This document shows, piece by piece, positions 34,138 through 42,449 of a stretch of 64,000 nt of DNA. This stretch comes from NCEH01 sp043195135 (lineage in GTDB: Bacteria > Pseudomonadota > Alphaproteobacteria > Rhizobiales > Xanthobacteraceae). The notes under the pieces are model-generated. The model made no database searches, had not been told where the DNA came from, and was given only the letters and a program-made list of their open reading frames with translations. The stretch lies in assembly GCF_043195135.1 (NCBI RefSeq), contig NZ_JBAFWP010000018.1. The stretch is one strand, 5' to 3'. Numbering within the stretch: the stretch's first letter is position 1; the number at the start of each line of letters is the position of its first letter. A program made the translations under genes and the position numbers.

Positions 34138-34827
34138 TCACCCCATGGCGCCGGCGCGATAGCCGATGCCCGGTTCCGTGAGGATGAGCGTCGGCGCGCT
34201 CGGGTCCTGCTCCAGCTTCTGCCGCAGCTGCCCCACATAGACCCGCAGATATTGCGTATCCTGCCCGTGGGCAGGGCCCCACACGGTGGTGAGCAATTGG
34301 TGGTGCGTCACCACCTTGCCCTCGTGGCGCGCGAGAAACACCAGAAGATCGAATTCCTTCGGCGTCAGCTTCACGTCCTCCCCGTTGCGGGTGACGCGAT
34401 GGCGCGGACGGTCGATCTCGATCGGGCCGACGCGCAGGATCGGGTCTTCCGATACGTCGCCCGCCCGGTGGCGCAGGGCGGCGCGAATGCGCGCCATCAG
34501 TTCGCCGATGCCGAACGGCTTGTTGACGAAATCATCGGCGCCGAGGTCCAGCGCCTCGATCTTCTCCGCCTCCCGATCGCGTGCGGACAGGACGATCACC
34601 GGCACCTGCGACCAGCCGCGCAGGCGGCGGATCACATCCTTGCCGTCCATGTCCGGCAGGCCGAGGTCGAGCACCACCGCATCGGGAGGATGGGTGGCGA
34701 TCTCCCGCAGGGCGCGGCCGCCGTCCTCCGCCGCCGTCACCTCGTAGCCGGCCGCCATCAGGGCCGGAGCGAGGAAGCGATGGATCGCCGGCTCGTCGTC
34801 CACCACCAGGATCTTGCCGAGGCTCAT
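34138..34827 (-). CDS. kdpE: response regulator KdpE
   Basis: A 229-residue OmpR/PhoB-type regulator. The receiver domain has the acidic pair in VVDDE, the phospho-acceptor Asp in VVLDLGLPDMDG and the lysine in VNKPFG. The winged-helix domain ends with LRVYVGQLRQKLEQDP and ILTEPGIGYR. KdpE activates kdpFABC at low potassium or high osmolarity. Only 10 bp separate it from kdpD. It is the last gene of the operon. Confidence 0.97.
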   Translation of the reverse strand: MSLGKILVVDDEPAIHRFLAPALMAAGYEVTAAEDGGRALREIATHPPDAVVLDLGLPDMDGKDVIRRLRGWSQVPVIVLSARDREAEKIEALDLGADDFVNKPFGIGELMARIRAALRHRAGDVSEDPILRVGPIEIDRPRHRVTRNGEDVKLTPKEFDLLVFLARHEGKVVTHHQLLTTVWGPAHGQDTQYLRVYVGQLRQKLEQDPSAPTLILTEPGIGYRAGAMG

Positions 34828-34837
34828 GACGCTGTCC

Positions 34838-37531
34838 TCACACTGCCGCGGCGGCGGGCTCGCCGCCGATGGGAAGCGAAAAAATGATCCGCGCGCCGCG
34901 CCGGTCGCCGTCCACCGGGCTTTCGGCGCGCACGCTGCCGCCATGGGCCTCGATGATGCCCTTGGCGATGGCGAGGCCGAGGCCGGAGCCCTCCCCGCCA
35001 TCGGCGCCCTCGCGCACGGCGCGCACGAATTTTTCGAATACATGGGGCAGCAGATCGGGCGCGATCCCGGGGCCGTCGTCGGTGACGGAGATTTCCAGCA
35101 TGCCGCCGAACCGCCGTGCGCCGAGCACCACATGGGCGCCGGGCCCGGCATAGCGCACCGCATTGCCCACCACGTTCGCAAGCGCCTGATTGAGCAGGAT
35201 CTGGTCCGCGAACACCAGCGGCAGGTCCTTTTCGCTCTCCACCGCGAACAATTGCGTGGCGCCGCGCCGCTTGGCGAGCGCGACCGCCTGGTTGATCACT
35301 TCGTTGATGTCGGTCCAGTCGCGCCGCAGATCCAGCGCGCCTGCTTCCAGGCGCGTCATGGACAAGAGGTTGCGCACCATTCCGTCCAGGTGCTCGGCCT
35401 CCTCGCGCACCTGCGAGAGCAGGTCCCGCCGCTGCTCGGGCGCGATGCGGGTGCCGTAGTCGATCAGCGAGGTGGCGGCGCCCAGGATCGACGATAGGGG
35501 CGTGCGGAAATCGTGGCTGATGGAGGCCAGCAGGATGTTGCGCACCCGCTCGGTCTCGGCTGCCGATTTCACGCCCGCCATCTCGTCGGCGAGGGCCGAG
35601 CGATCGAGGGCGACCGCGGTCTGGTCCGCCAGCGTGTTGAGCAGCACCGCCGATTCCGGATCCAGCGGACCGGACGGCCCGGCGCATTCGATGCCGATGA
35701 CCCCCACTTGCGCATTGCGGGCGCGCAACGGCAGGAACAGCCAGGGTACGCTCGGCAAGGTGCCGGTGCCGGCGCCGGCCGGCTCATTGCGCTCCAGCGC
35801 CCAGCGCGCCGCGCTCATGGAGGCGGTGTCGAGCCGGTCTTCCGGCGGCCAGGCCGCCGCCAGAACCACCTGGGTGCCGCGCGGCACCAGAATGGCGGTG
35901 GAACGGCCGAGGATGGTCTGGATCTCGGAGGCTGCCGCTTCCGCCACCGCGCCGGATTCCACCAAAGTGGAGAGTTTTCGGGTGAATTCGTACAGCCGCC
36001 GGGCCGCGCGCATGCGGATCGCCGCCGCCTCGGCCCGCTCGCGCGAGCGACCGGCCACCGCCGAAATCAGCACCGCGATGATGAGGAAGATGGCCAGCGC
36101 CAGCAATTCGTGCGGCCGCGCGATGGTGAAGGTGTAGACCGGGTCGATGAAGAAGAAATTATAGGTCAGCGCCGACAGGAGCGAGGCGAACACCGCCGCC
36201 CGCACGCCGAACTGGATCGCCGGGACCAGCACCGCCAGCAGATAGACCATGGAGACATTGGGCAGCGCCACCAATTCCGTGAGCCCCTCCCCCGCCACCG
36301 TCGCGAGCGCCACGGAGCCCGCGGCCACCACATAGCCGAGCGTATCGCCATGGGGCGCGGCGGGCCTCGGCTGGCGGACTTGCGGCGCTTCGTTTTCCTC
36401 ACCGAACGTCACCACATGCACCGCGATGCCGCGCGCCTTGCGCACCAGCGCATCGGCCAAGGTGCGCCAGAACAGGCGGTTGAGGCGCGAGGGCCGCGCC
36501 TGCGCCACCACGATCTGCGTCACATTCTCGAACCGGGCGAAGCGCAGAAGCTCCGCCACCAGATCATTGCCCACCAGGGCCCGGGTCTCGGCGCCAAGGC
36601 TTTCCGCGAGGCGCAGCGCCTCCTGGATGCGCTGGCGCTCGGCAACGCTCGGCAGGGCGCCGGGGCGCTCCACGGTGATGGCGAACCAGGGCGCGTCGGC
36701 AAGGTCGGCGAGGCGCTTGGCCTCGCGCACCACCCGCTGGGCCGAAGCGTCGGGCCCGACGCAGACCAGGATGCGTTCCCCCGCCGCCCACGGCCCCTCG
36801 ATGGCGCCGCCCTGCATATGCTCGACGAGATCGCTGTCCACCCGCGCGGCGACCCGGCGCAGAGCCAGCTCGCGCAAGGCGGTGAGATTGGTGGGCTTGA
36901 AGAAATTCTCGATCGCCCGCGCGGCGGTGTCCTGGATGTAGATCTTGCCCTCGGCGAGCCGCTTCAGCAGCTCGTCGGGCGGCAGATCGACCATCACCAC
37001 TTCGTCCGCGTCCTGGAGCGCGGTGTCCGGCACCGTCTCGCGCACCCGCACGCCGGAGATGCGCTGCACCACCTCGTTCAGGCTCTCCAGATGCTGGATG
37101 TTGAGCGTGGTCCACACGTCGATGCCGGCATCGAGGATGTCGCGCACATCCTGCCAGCGCTTGGGATGGCGGCTGCCCGGCACATTGGTGTGGGCATATT
37201 CGTCCACCAGCAGCAGCGCCGGGCGGCGCGCGAGGGCGGCATCGAGATCGAATTCCGGCACGAGGCGGCCGCGATAGGCGATGGATTTGCGGGGCAAGGT
37301 CTCCAACCCCTCGGTGATCGCCTCGGTCTCGCGGCGCCCGTGGGTCTCGACGATGCCGGCCACCACGTCCGTGCCGCTTTCCTTGGCGGCCCGCGCCGCC
37401 TGGCACATGGCATAGGTCTTCCCCACGCCCGGCGCCGCGCCGAGGAACACGCGCAGCTTTCCCTTGCCCTCGCGCGCGGCCTTGGCGAGGAGGGCATCGG
37501 GAGACGCGCGCGGCTTGTCCTGCACTTTCAA
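34838..37531 (-). CDS. kdpD: osmosensitive K+ channel histidine kinase KdpD
   Basis: An 897-residue sensor kinase of usual length. The N-terminal KdpD domain has a Walker A (FLGAAPGVGKTYAM, about 29-42). A UspA-like domain follows at about 245-370, then four membrane helices (DUF4118) at about 400-500, a GAF-like region, the H box ASISHDFRTPLSSILG and a HATPase with NVVGNAVRYA and GSGLGLAIAKGI. It phosphorylates KdpE. It is encoded 79 bp after kdpC on the same strand. Confidence 0.97.
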   Translation of the reverse strand: MKVQDKPRASPDALLAKAAREGKGKLRVFLGAAPGVGKTYAMCQAARAAKESGTDVVAGIVETHGRRETEAITEGLETLPRKSIAYRGRLVPEFDLDAALARRPALLLVDEYAHTNVPGSRHPKRWQDVRDILDAGIDVWTTLNIQHLESLNEVVQRISGVRVRETVPDTALQDADEVVMVDLPPDELLKRLAEGKIYIQDTAARAIENFFKPTNLTALRELALRRVAARVDSDLVEHMQGGAIEGPWAAGERILVCVGPDASAQRVVREAKRLADLADAPWFAITVERPGALPSVAERQRIQEALRLAESLGAETRALVGNDLVAELLRFARFENVTQIVVAQARPSRLNRLFWRTLADALVRKARGIAVHVVTFGEENEAPQVRQPRPAAPHGDTLGYVVAAGSVALATVAGEGLTELVALPNVSMVYLLAVLVPAIQFGVRAAVFASLLSALTYNFFFIDPVYTFTIARPHELLALAIFLIIAVLISAVAGRSRERAEAAAIRMRAARRLYEFTRKLSTLVESGAVAEAAASEIQTILGRSTAILVPRGTQVVLAAAWPPEDRLDTASMSAARWALERNEPAGAGTGTLPSVPWLFLPLRARNAQVGVIGIECAGPSGPLDPESAVLLNTLADQTAVALDRSALADEMAGVKSAAETERVRNILLASISHDFRTPLSSILGAATSLIDYGTRIAPEQRRDLLSQVREEAEHLDGMVRNLLSMTRLEAGALDLRRDWTDINEVINQAVALAKRRGATQLFAVESEKDLPLVFADQILLNQALANVVGNAVRYAGPGAHVVLGARRFGGMLEISVTDDGPGIAPDLLPHVFEKFVRAVREGADGGEGSGLGLAIAKGIIEAHGGSVRAESPVDGDRRGARIIFSLPIGGEPAAAAV

Positions 37532-37610
37532 GTCCCTTGCTGGTGCTCGTGGAGCGGTGCGACCGGGAGGGGGCGGGCCGATCCTTCGCGAACCGGCCCG
37601 CCCGTGGCAA

Positions 37611-38174
37611 TCATTTTTGCGCGTCCAACGCGATATTGAGCTTCAGCACATTCACGCGCGGCTCGCCGAAAATGCCGAGTTCGCGCGGCTCGATATTCTG
37701 CGCCACCACCTGCCGGACCTTGTCTTCGGGAAGATTGCGGGCGGCGGCGATCCGCTTCACCTGGTCCTGCGCATAGGCGGGCGAGATATGCGGATCGAGC
37801 CCGCTGCCGGAGGTGGTGACGGCATCGGCGGGAATGGCCCCGCCGACACCCGCCTCGCGGAGCGTCGCGACGTCGGCGACGATGCGGTCCTTCAGCTTGG
37901 CGCTGGTGGGCGCAAGGTTGCTGCCGGAGGAGTTGGAAGCATCATAGCCATCCCCGGCGGCCGACGGCCGGGGATGGAAATAGCCCGCGCTCTCGGTCTT
38001 CTGGCCGATGAGGGCGGAGCCGACGACGACGCCGTTGCGCTCGATCCGGCTGCCGTTGGCGGCGTTCGGAAAGGCCAGTTGGGCGACGCCGGTGACGGCG
38101 AGCGGATAGGCGATGCCCGTGATCACCGTGAATGCGGCGACCAGGACGATGGCGGGACGAAGCTGGGACAACAT
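37611..38174 (-). CDS. kdpC: potassium-transporting ATPase subunit KdpC
   Basis: A 187-residue protein with one N-terminal membrane helix (IVLVAAFTVITGIAYPLAVTGVAQL) and the conserved periplasmic part FHPRPSAAGDGYDASNSSGSN and SGSGLDPHISPAYA. KdpC stabilises the KdpFABC complex and affects ATP affinity. The gene lies 27 bp downstream of kdpB. Confidence 0.97.
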   Translation of the reverse strand: MLSQLRPAIVLVAAFTVITGIAYPLAVTGVAQLAFPNAANGSRIERNGVVVGSALIGQKTESAGYFHPRPSAAGDGYDASNSSGSNLAPTSAKLKDRIVADVATLREAGVGGAIPADAVTTSGSGLDPHISPAYAQDQVKRIAAARNLPEDKVRQVVAQNIEPRELGIFGEPRVNVLKLNIALDAQK

Positions 38175-38201
38175 GGGCGCCTCCTTCAGGCGAGGCCAAA
38201 T

Positions 38202-40253
38202 TCAGGCGAGACCAAGAGCGGTCACGGCGAGATCGATCAGCTTGATGCCGATGAAGGGCACCAGGATGCCGCCGAGGCCGTAGATCAACAGGTTGCGGGC
38301 AAGCACGCTTTCCGCGCTGGCGGGCTTGTAGGGCACGCCCCGCAAGGCCAGCGGGATCAGCGCGATGATGATCAGGGCGTTGAAGATCACCGCGGAGAGA
38401 ATGGCGCTCTGCGGCGTCGACAGGCCCATGATGTTGAGCACGCTCAATTCCGGGATCGCGACGATGAACAGCGCCGGGATGATGGCGAAATATTTCGCCA
38501 CGTCGTTGGCGATGGAGAAGGTGGTCAGCGAGCCGCGCGTCATGAGCAGCTGCTTGCCGATGCCGACGATCTCGATGAGCTTGGTGGGATCGCTGTCGAG
38601 ATCCACCATGTTGCCGGCCTCGCGGGCGGCCTGGGTGCCGGTCTGCATGGCGACGCCCACGTCCGCCTGCGCCAGGGCGGGCGCATCATTGGTGCCGTCG
38701 CCGCACATGGCCACCAGCCGGCCACGCCGCTGCTCGTTGCGGATATAGCTCAGCTTGTCCTGCGGGGTGGCCTCGGCGATGAAATCGTCGACGCCGGCCT
38801 CGGAGGCGATGGCGGCGGCGGTCACGGGATTGTCGCCCGTCACCATCACCGTGCGGATGCCCATGCGGCGAAGCTCGGCGAAGCGCTCCTTGATGTCGGG
38901 CTTCACCACGTCCTTCAGATGGATGACGCCCAGCAGGCGCCCGCCTTCCGCGAGGCCCAGCGGGGTGCCGCCGGAGCGGGCGATGCGATCCACCGCCGCG
39001 TTGAACTCGGCCGGCTCGCTCACCTTGCCGGTGAGACCTTCCGAGACGAAGCGGCGCACCGCGTCCACCGCGCCCTTGCGCACCTTGCGGCCGGCGAGAT
39101 CGATGCCGGAAATGCGGGTGGCGGCGGAAAACGGCACGAAGCTCGCGCCATCGGGCACCACCGTCACGTCGATGCCGAAGCTCTCCCGCGCCAGGGCGAG
39201 GATGGAGCGCCCCTCGGCGGTCTCGTCGGCGAGCGAGGCCAGCACGGCGGCCTCCGTGGCTTCCCGCGCGCTCACGCCGGGAACCGGGATGATCTCGGTC
39301 GCCATGCGGTTGCCGAAGGTGATGGTGCCGGTCTTGTCCAGCAGCAGCGTGTCCACGTCGCCCGCCGCCTCCACCGCGCGGCCCGACATGGCCAGCACGT
39401 TGTGGCGCACCAGGCGGTCCATGCCGGCGATGCCGATGGCCGAGAGCAGGCCGCCGATGGTGGTGGGGATCAGCGTCACGAGCAGCGCCACCAGCACCGG
39501 CACCGCCAGTTCCGTGCCGCCGTAGAGGCCGAGGCCGTAGAGCGTCACGACGGTGATGAGGAAGATCAGCGTCATGCCCACCAGCAGGATGGTCAGGGCG
39601 ATCTCGTTGGGGGTCTTCTGCCGTTCGGCGCCTTCCACCAAAGCGATCATGCGATCGAGGAAGGAGGAGCCGGCGGCGGCGGTGATGCGCACCACCACAT
39701 AGTCCGACACCACGGTGGTGCCGCCGGTGACGGCCGAGCGGTCGCCGCCGCTTTCGCGGATCACTGGGGCGCTCTCGCCGGTGATGGCGGCTTCGTTCAC
39801 CGAGGCGATGCCCTCGATGATCTCGCCGTCGCCGGGCACGAGGTCGCCGGCTTCCACGAGGACGATGTCGCCCACCTTCAGGTCAAGCGCGGAGACGCGG
39901 GTGAAGCGCTCGCGGTTCCTGGGGTCGGAGAGCTTCTTCGCCACCGTGTCGGTGCGGGCGCGCTTCAGGCTTTCCGCCTGGGCGCGGCCCCGCCCTTCCG
40001 CCACCGCTTCGGCGAAATTGGCGAACAGCACGGTGAACCACAGCCAGCCCATGATCTGGCCGGTGAAGGAAACCGGCGCCCCCGTGAGGAGGTCGCGCAG
40101 GAAGATGGCGGTGACGAGCGCCGCCACCACTTCGGTGACGAAGATCACCGGGTTCTTCATCAGGGTGCGCGGATCGAGCTTCTTGAAGGCGTCGAGCGCG
40201 GCCCGGCCGATCAAGTCGGGGCTGGCAATGGAGGAGACGGATTTTGCGGACAT
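38202..40253 (-). CDS. kdpB: potassium-transporting P-type ATPase subunit KdpB
   Basis: A 683-residue P-type ATPase. The phosphorylation motif DKTGTITFGNR lies at about residue 310, the actuator-domain motif is AITGESAPV and the hinge motif is GDGTNDAPALAQADVGVAM. It hydrolyses ATP to drive K+ import by KdpA. The gap to kdpA is 15 bp. Confidence 0.98.
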   Translation of the reverse strand: MSAKSVSSIASPDLIGRAALDAFKKLDPRTLMKNPVIFVTEVVAALVTAIFLRDLLTGAPVSFTGQIMGWLWFTVLFANFAEAVAEGRGRAQAESLKRARTDTVAKKLSDPRNRERFTRVSALDLKVGDIVLVEAGDLVPGDGEIIEGIASVNEAAITGESAPVIRESGGDRSAVTGGTTVVSDYVVVRITAAAGSSFLDRMIALVEGAERQKTPNEIALTILLVGMTLIFLITVVTLYGLGLYGGTELAVPVLVALLVTLIPTTIGGLLSAIGIAGMDRLVRHNVLAMSGRAVEAAGDVDTLLLDKTGTITFGNRMATEIIPVPGVSAREATEAAVLASLADETAEGRSILALARESFGIDVTVVPDGASFVPFSAATRISGIDLAGRKVRKGAVDAVRRFVSEGLTGKVSEPAEFNAAVDRIARSGGTPLGLAEGGRLLGVIHLKDVVKPDIKERFAELRRMGIRTVMVTGDNPVTAAAIASEAGVDDFIAEATPQDKLSYIRNEQRRGRLVAMCGDGTNDAPALAQADVGVAMQTGTQAAREAGNMVDLDSDPTKLIEIVGIGKQLLMTRGSLTTFSIANDVAKYFAIIPALFIVAIPELSVLNIMGLSTPQSAILSAVIFNALIIIALIPLALRGVPYKPASAESVLARNLLIYGLGGILVPFIGIKLIDLAVTALGLA

Positions 40254-40268
40254 TTTAAGCTCCGTTCC

Positions 40269-41978
40269 TCAGAAGGTCTTGCCAGCCAGCATCTGCACCT
40301 GCTCGGCGATGGGGCCGAGGGCGAATGCCGGGAAGAATTGCAGACCGCCGAGGATCAAGATGACGCCGATGAGGAGGGCCACGAACAGCGGCCCATGGGT
40401 CGGGAAGGTGCCGGTGGAAGCGGTCAGCCGCGGCTTGGCGGCGAGCGAGCCGGCGATCGCCATCATCGGCACGATGTAGGCGAAGCGGCCGAACAGCATG
40501 GCGAAGCCGAGCGTGGTGTTCCACCAGGGGGTGTTCGCGGACAGCGAGGCGAAGGCCGAGCCGTTGTTGCCGGTGCCGGAGGCATAGGCATAGAGCACCT
40601 CGGTCAGGCCGTGCGGTCCGCCGTTGCCGATGCCGGCCGCGGGCCCGGAAAGATTGGCGGCGAGCGCCGTGAAGCCGAGCACGAAGATGGGCAGGACGAG
40701 GCTCGCCAGCACCGCCATCTTCACTTCCTTGGCCTCGATCTTCTTGCCGAGATATTCCGGCGTGCGGCCCACCATGAGCCCGGCCACGAACACCGCGAGG
40801 ATGGCCATCACCAGCAGGCCGTAGAGGCCCGAGCCGACGCCGCCCGGCAGGATCTCGCCGAGCTTGATCAGCACCAGCGGCACCATGCCGCCGAGCGGGG
40901 TGAAGGAGCCGTGCATGGCGTTCACCGCGCCGCACGACAGCCCGGTCGTCACCGCCGCCCACAATGCCGAGAGGGCGAGGCCGAAGCGCACTTCCTTGCC
41001 TTCCATATTGCCGCCGGCCGGGTCGAGCCCCGCCTGTTGCAGCACCGGCGTGCCGGCCGCCTCCGCCCAATAGGCCGCCGCGACACCGGCGATCAGCAGG
41101 ATGAAGACCACGGCGAGCAGCGCCTTGGCCTGGCGCTTGTCGCCGATGAGATGGCCGAAGGCGAACACGATGGCGGTGGAGATCACCAGCATCTGCCACA
41201 CCTGGAGCATGTTGCCGAGCGCGGTCGGGTTCTCGAACGGATGGGCGGCATTGGCGTTGAAGAAGCCGCCGCCATTGGTGCCGAGCTGCTTGATGGCGAT
41301 CTGCGAGGCCACCGGGCCGATGGCGATGTTCTGCTGCGCGCCATCGAGCGTGGTGGCGGCGAACGAACCGTCCAGGGTCTGCGGCATGCCGGTGGCCACC
41401 AGGATCACGGCGGTCACGAAGGCGAGCGGCAGCAGGATGTACAGCGTCGCGCGGGTGGCATCGACGAAGAAATTGCCCACCCCCGCCGCGCCCGAGCGGG
41501 CAAAGCCCCGCACCAAAGCGATGGCCAGCGCGATGCCGGTGGCGGCGGACAGGAAGTTCTGCACCGTGAGCCCCGCCATCTGGCTGAAATTGCTCATGGT
41601 GGCTTCGCCGACATAGGCCTGCCAATTGGTGTTGGTGATGAAGCTCACCGCGGTGTTGAAGGCGAGGTCCGGCGTCAGGGCGCCGAAGCCCTGCGGGTTC
41701 ACCGGCAGCACGCCCTGCAAGCGCAGGATCGCGTACAGCAAGGCGAAGCCGGCGGCGTTCAGCGCCAGCATGCCAAGCGTATAGGCGACCCAGCCCTGCT
41801 CCTTCTCCGGATCGACCCCGGCGAGGCGGTAGAGGCCGCGCTCGACCGGGCCGAGCACGGGAGTCAGAAAGTTGCGTTCACCCGCGAACACGCGGGCCAT
41901 GAAGCGACCGAGCGGAATGGCGCTTGCCACCACCGCTATGAAGAGGATCGCGATCTGAAGCCAGCCGTTGGAGGTCAT
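40269..41978 (-). CDS. kdpA: potassium-transporting ATPase subunit KdpA
   Basis: A 569-residue SKT-family channel-like subunit with about ten membrane helices. Selectivity-filter-type loops are visible around SFITNTNWQAYVGE, LGTNGGGFFNANAAHPFENP, CGAVNAMHGSFTPLGG and ASGTGNNGSAFASL. KdpA binds and translocates K+ within KdpFABC. The ATG is at 41978, 49 bp after kdpF. Confidence 0.98.
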   Translation of the reverse strand: MTSNGWLQIAILFIAVVASAIPLGRFMARVFAGERNFLTPVLGPVERGLYRLAGVDPEKEQGWVAYTLGMLALNAAGFALLYAILRLQGVLPVNPQGFGALTPDLAFNTAVSFITNTNWQAYVGEATMSNFSQMAGLTVQNFLSAATGIALAIALVRGFARSGAAGVGNFFVDATRATLYILLPLAFVTAVILVATGMPQTLDGSFAATTLDGAQQNIAIGPVASQIAIKQLGTNGGGFFNANAAHPFENPTALGNMLQVWQMLVISTAIVFAFGHLIGDKRQAKALLAVVFILLIAGVAAAYWAEAAGTPVLQQAGLDPAGGNMEGKEVRFGLALSALWAAVTTGLSCGAVNAMHGSFTPLGGMVPLVLIKLGEILPGGVGSGLYGLLVMAILAVFVAGLMVGRTPEYLGKKIEAKEVKMAVLASLVLPIFVLGFTALAANLSGPAAGIGNGGPHGLTEVLYAYASGTGNNGSAFASLSANTPWWNTTLGFAMLFGRFAYIVPMMAIAGSLAAKPRLTASTGTFPTHGPLFVALLIGVILILGGLQFFPAFALGPIAEQVQMLAGKTF

Positions 41979-42027
41979 GGCGTTGCATCACCTGAGAAAA
42001 GCGTTGGGGGGATCGGTGCGGGGGCGG

Positions 42028-42114
42028 TCAGAACCGCTCGGGTCGCACCAATGCGAAAACGAGATAGGCGGCGAGCGAGAGGCTCACCGCCGCACCGAGA
42101 ACGAGGTCGAGCAT
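42028..42114 (-). CDS. kdpF: KdpF, 28-residue subunit of the K+ ATPase
   Basis: A 28-residue single-helix peptide (MLDLVLGAAVSLSLAAYLVF followed by ALVRPERF) directly before kdpA, with a strong GAGGAGG ribosome site. The length, the ALVRPERF ending (KdpF proteins commonly end LxPERF) and the position identify it as KdpF, which stabilises the KdpABC complex in the membrane. It is too short for most automatic gene callers. Confidence 0.93.
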   Translation of the reverse strand: MLDLVLGAAVSLSLAAYLVFALVRPERF

Positions 42115-42124
42115 GGGTTCCTCC

Positions 42125-42208
42125 TCAGGCCTGCGCCGCGAAGCGCAGGTAGAGCGCCATCAATGCGAAGAAGGCGAAGCCGAGAACGAGATAGATGATG
42201 TCAAGCAT
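42125..42208 (-). CDS. KdpF-like 27-residue membrane peptide upstream of kdpF
   Basis: The reading frame encodes MLDIIYLVLGFAFFALMALY followed by LRFAAQA, a single hydrophobic helix with a short basic tail. AAGGAG lies 8 bases before the ATG. Its stop codon is immediately followed by the ribosome site of kdpF, suggesting coupled translation. It shares MLD and the hydrophobic pattern with KdpF but lacks the PERF end. I suspect an additional small operon member or a KdpF duplicate; its function is unproven. Confidence 0.75.
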   Translation of the reverse strand: MLDIIYLVLGFAFFALMALYLRFAAQA

Positions 42209-42247
42209 GGAGCACTCCTTGCGTGGGGGTGTCCTAGACCCGCTGCG

Positions 42248-42297
42248 CATAAAGCCGCGATCCGGGATTTGCCGGCCGGCATAAGGAATCCATAAAG
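42248..42297 (-). promoter_or_regulatory. possible kdp operator region with repeated CTTTATG
   Basis: On the minus strand, upstream of the first kdp ORF, CTTTATG occurs twice (complement of 42248-42254 and 42291-42297) and CCTTATG once between them (42280-42286). Another CCTTATG copy lies at 42406-42412. AT-rich repeats of this kind in an otherwise very GC-rich region are candidates for KdpE binding. No experimental motif for this organism is known to me. Confidence 0.35.
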
Positions 42298-42449
42298 ACG
42301 CGGTGGCGGGTCCGTCCCTGCGCACGCCGAACCAGGCAGGGCCAACACAGCATGCCGCATCGCCAGCCGGCCTCCATGCGCCATATCAAGGTGGCCCGCC
42401 GCTGGCATAAGGATATTCGGGCAGATTCCGGCGCGAGGAGCTTTGGACC

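Noticed and set aside
37464..42152. Very long plus-strand open frame (1562 codons) antisense to kdp
   Set aside because: It lies opposite the clear kdpA, kdpB, kdpC and kdpD genes and is His/Gly/Arg-rich, a typical antisense artefact of high-GC codon usage. No domain is seen.
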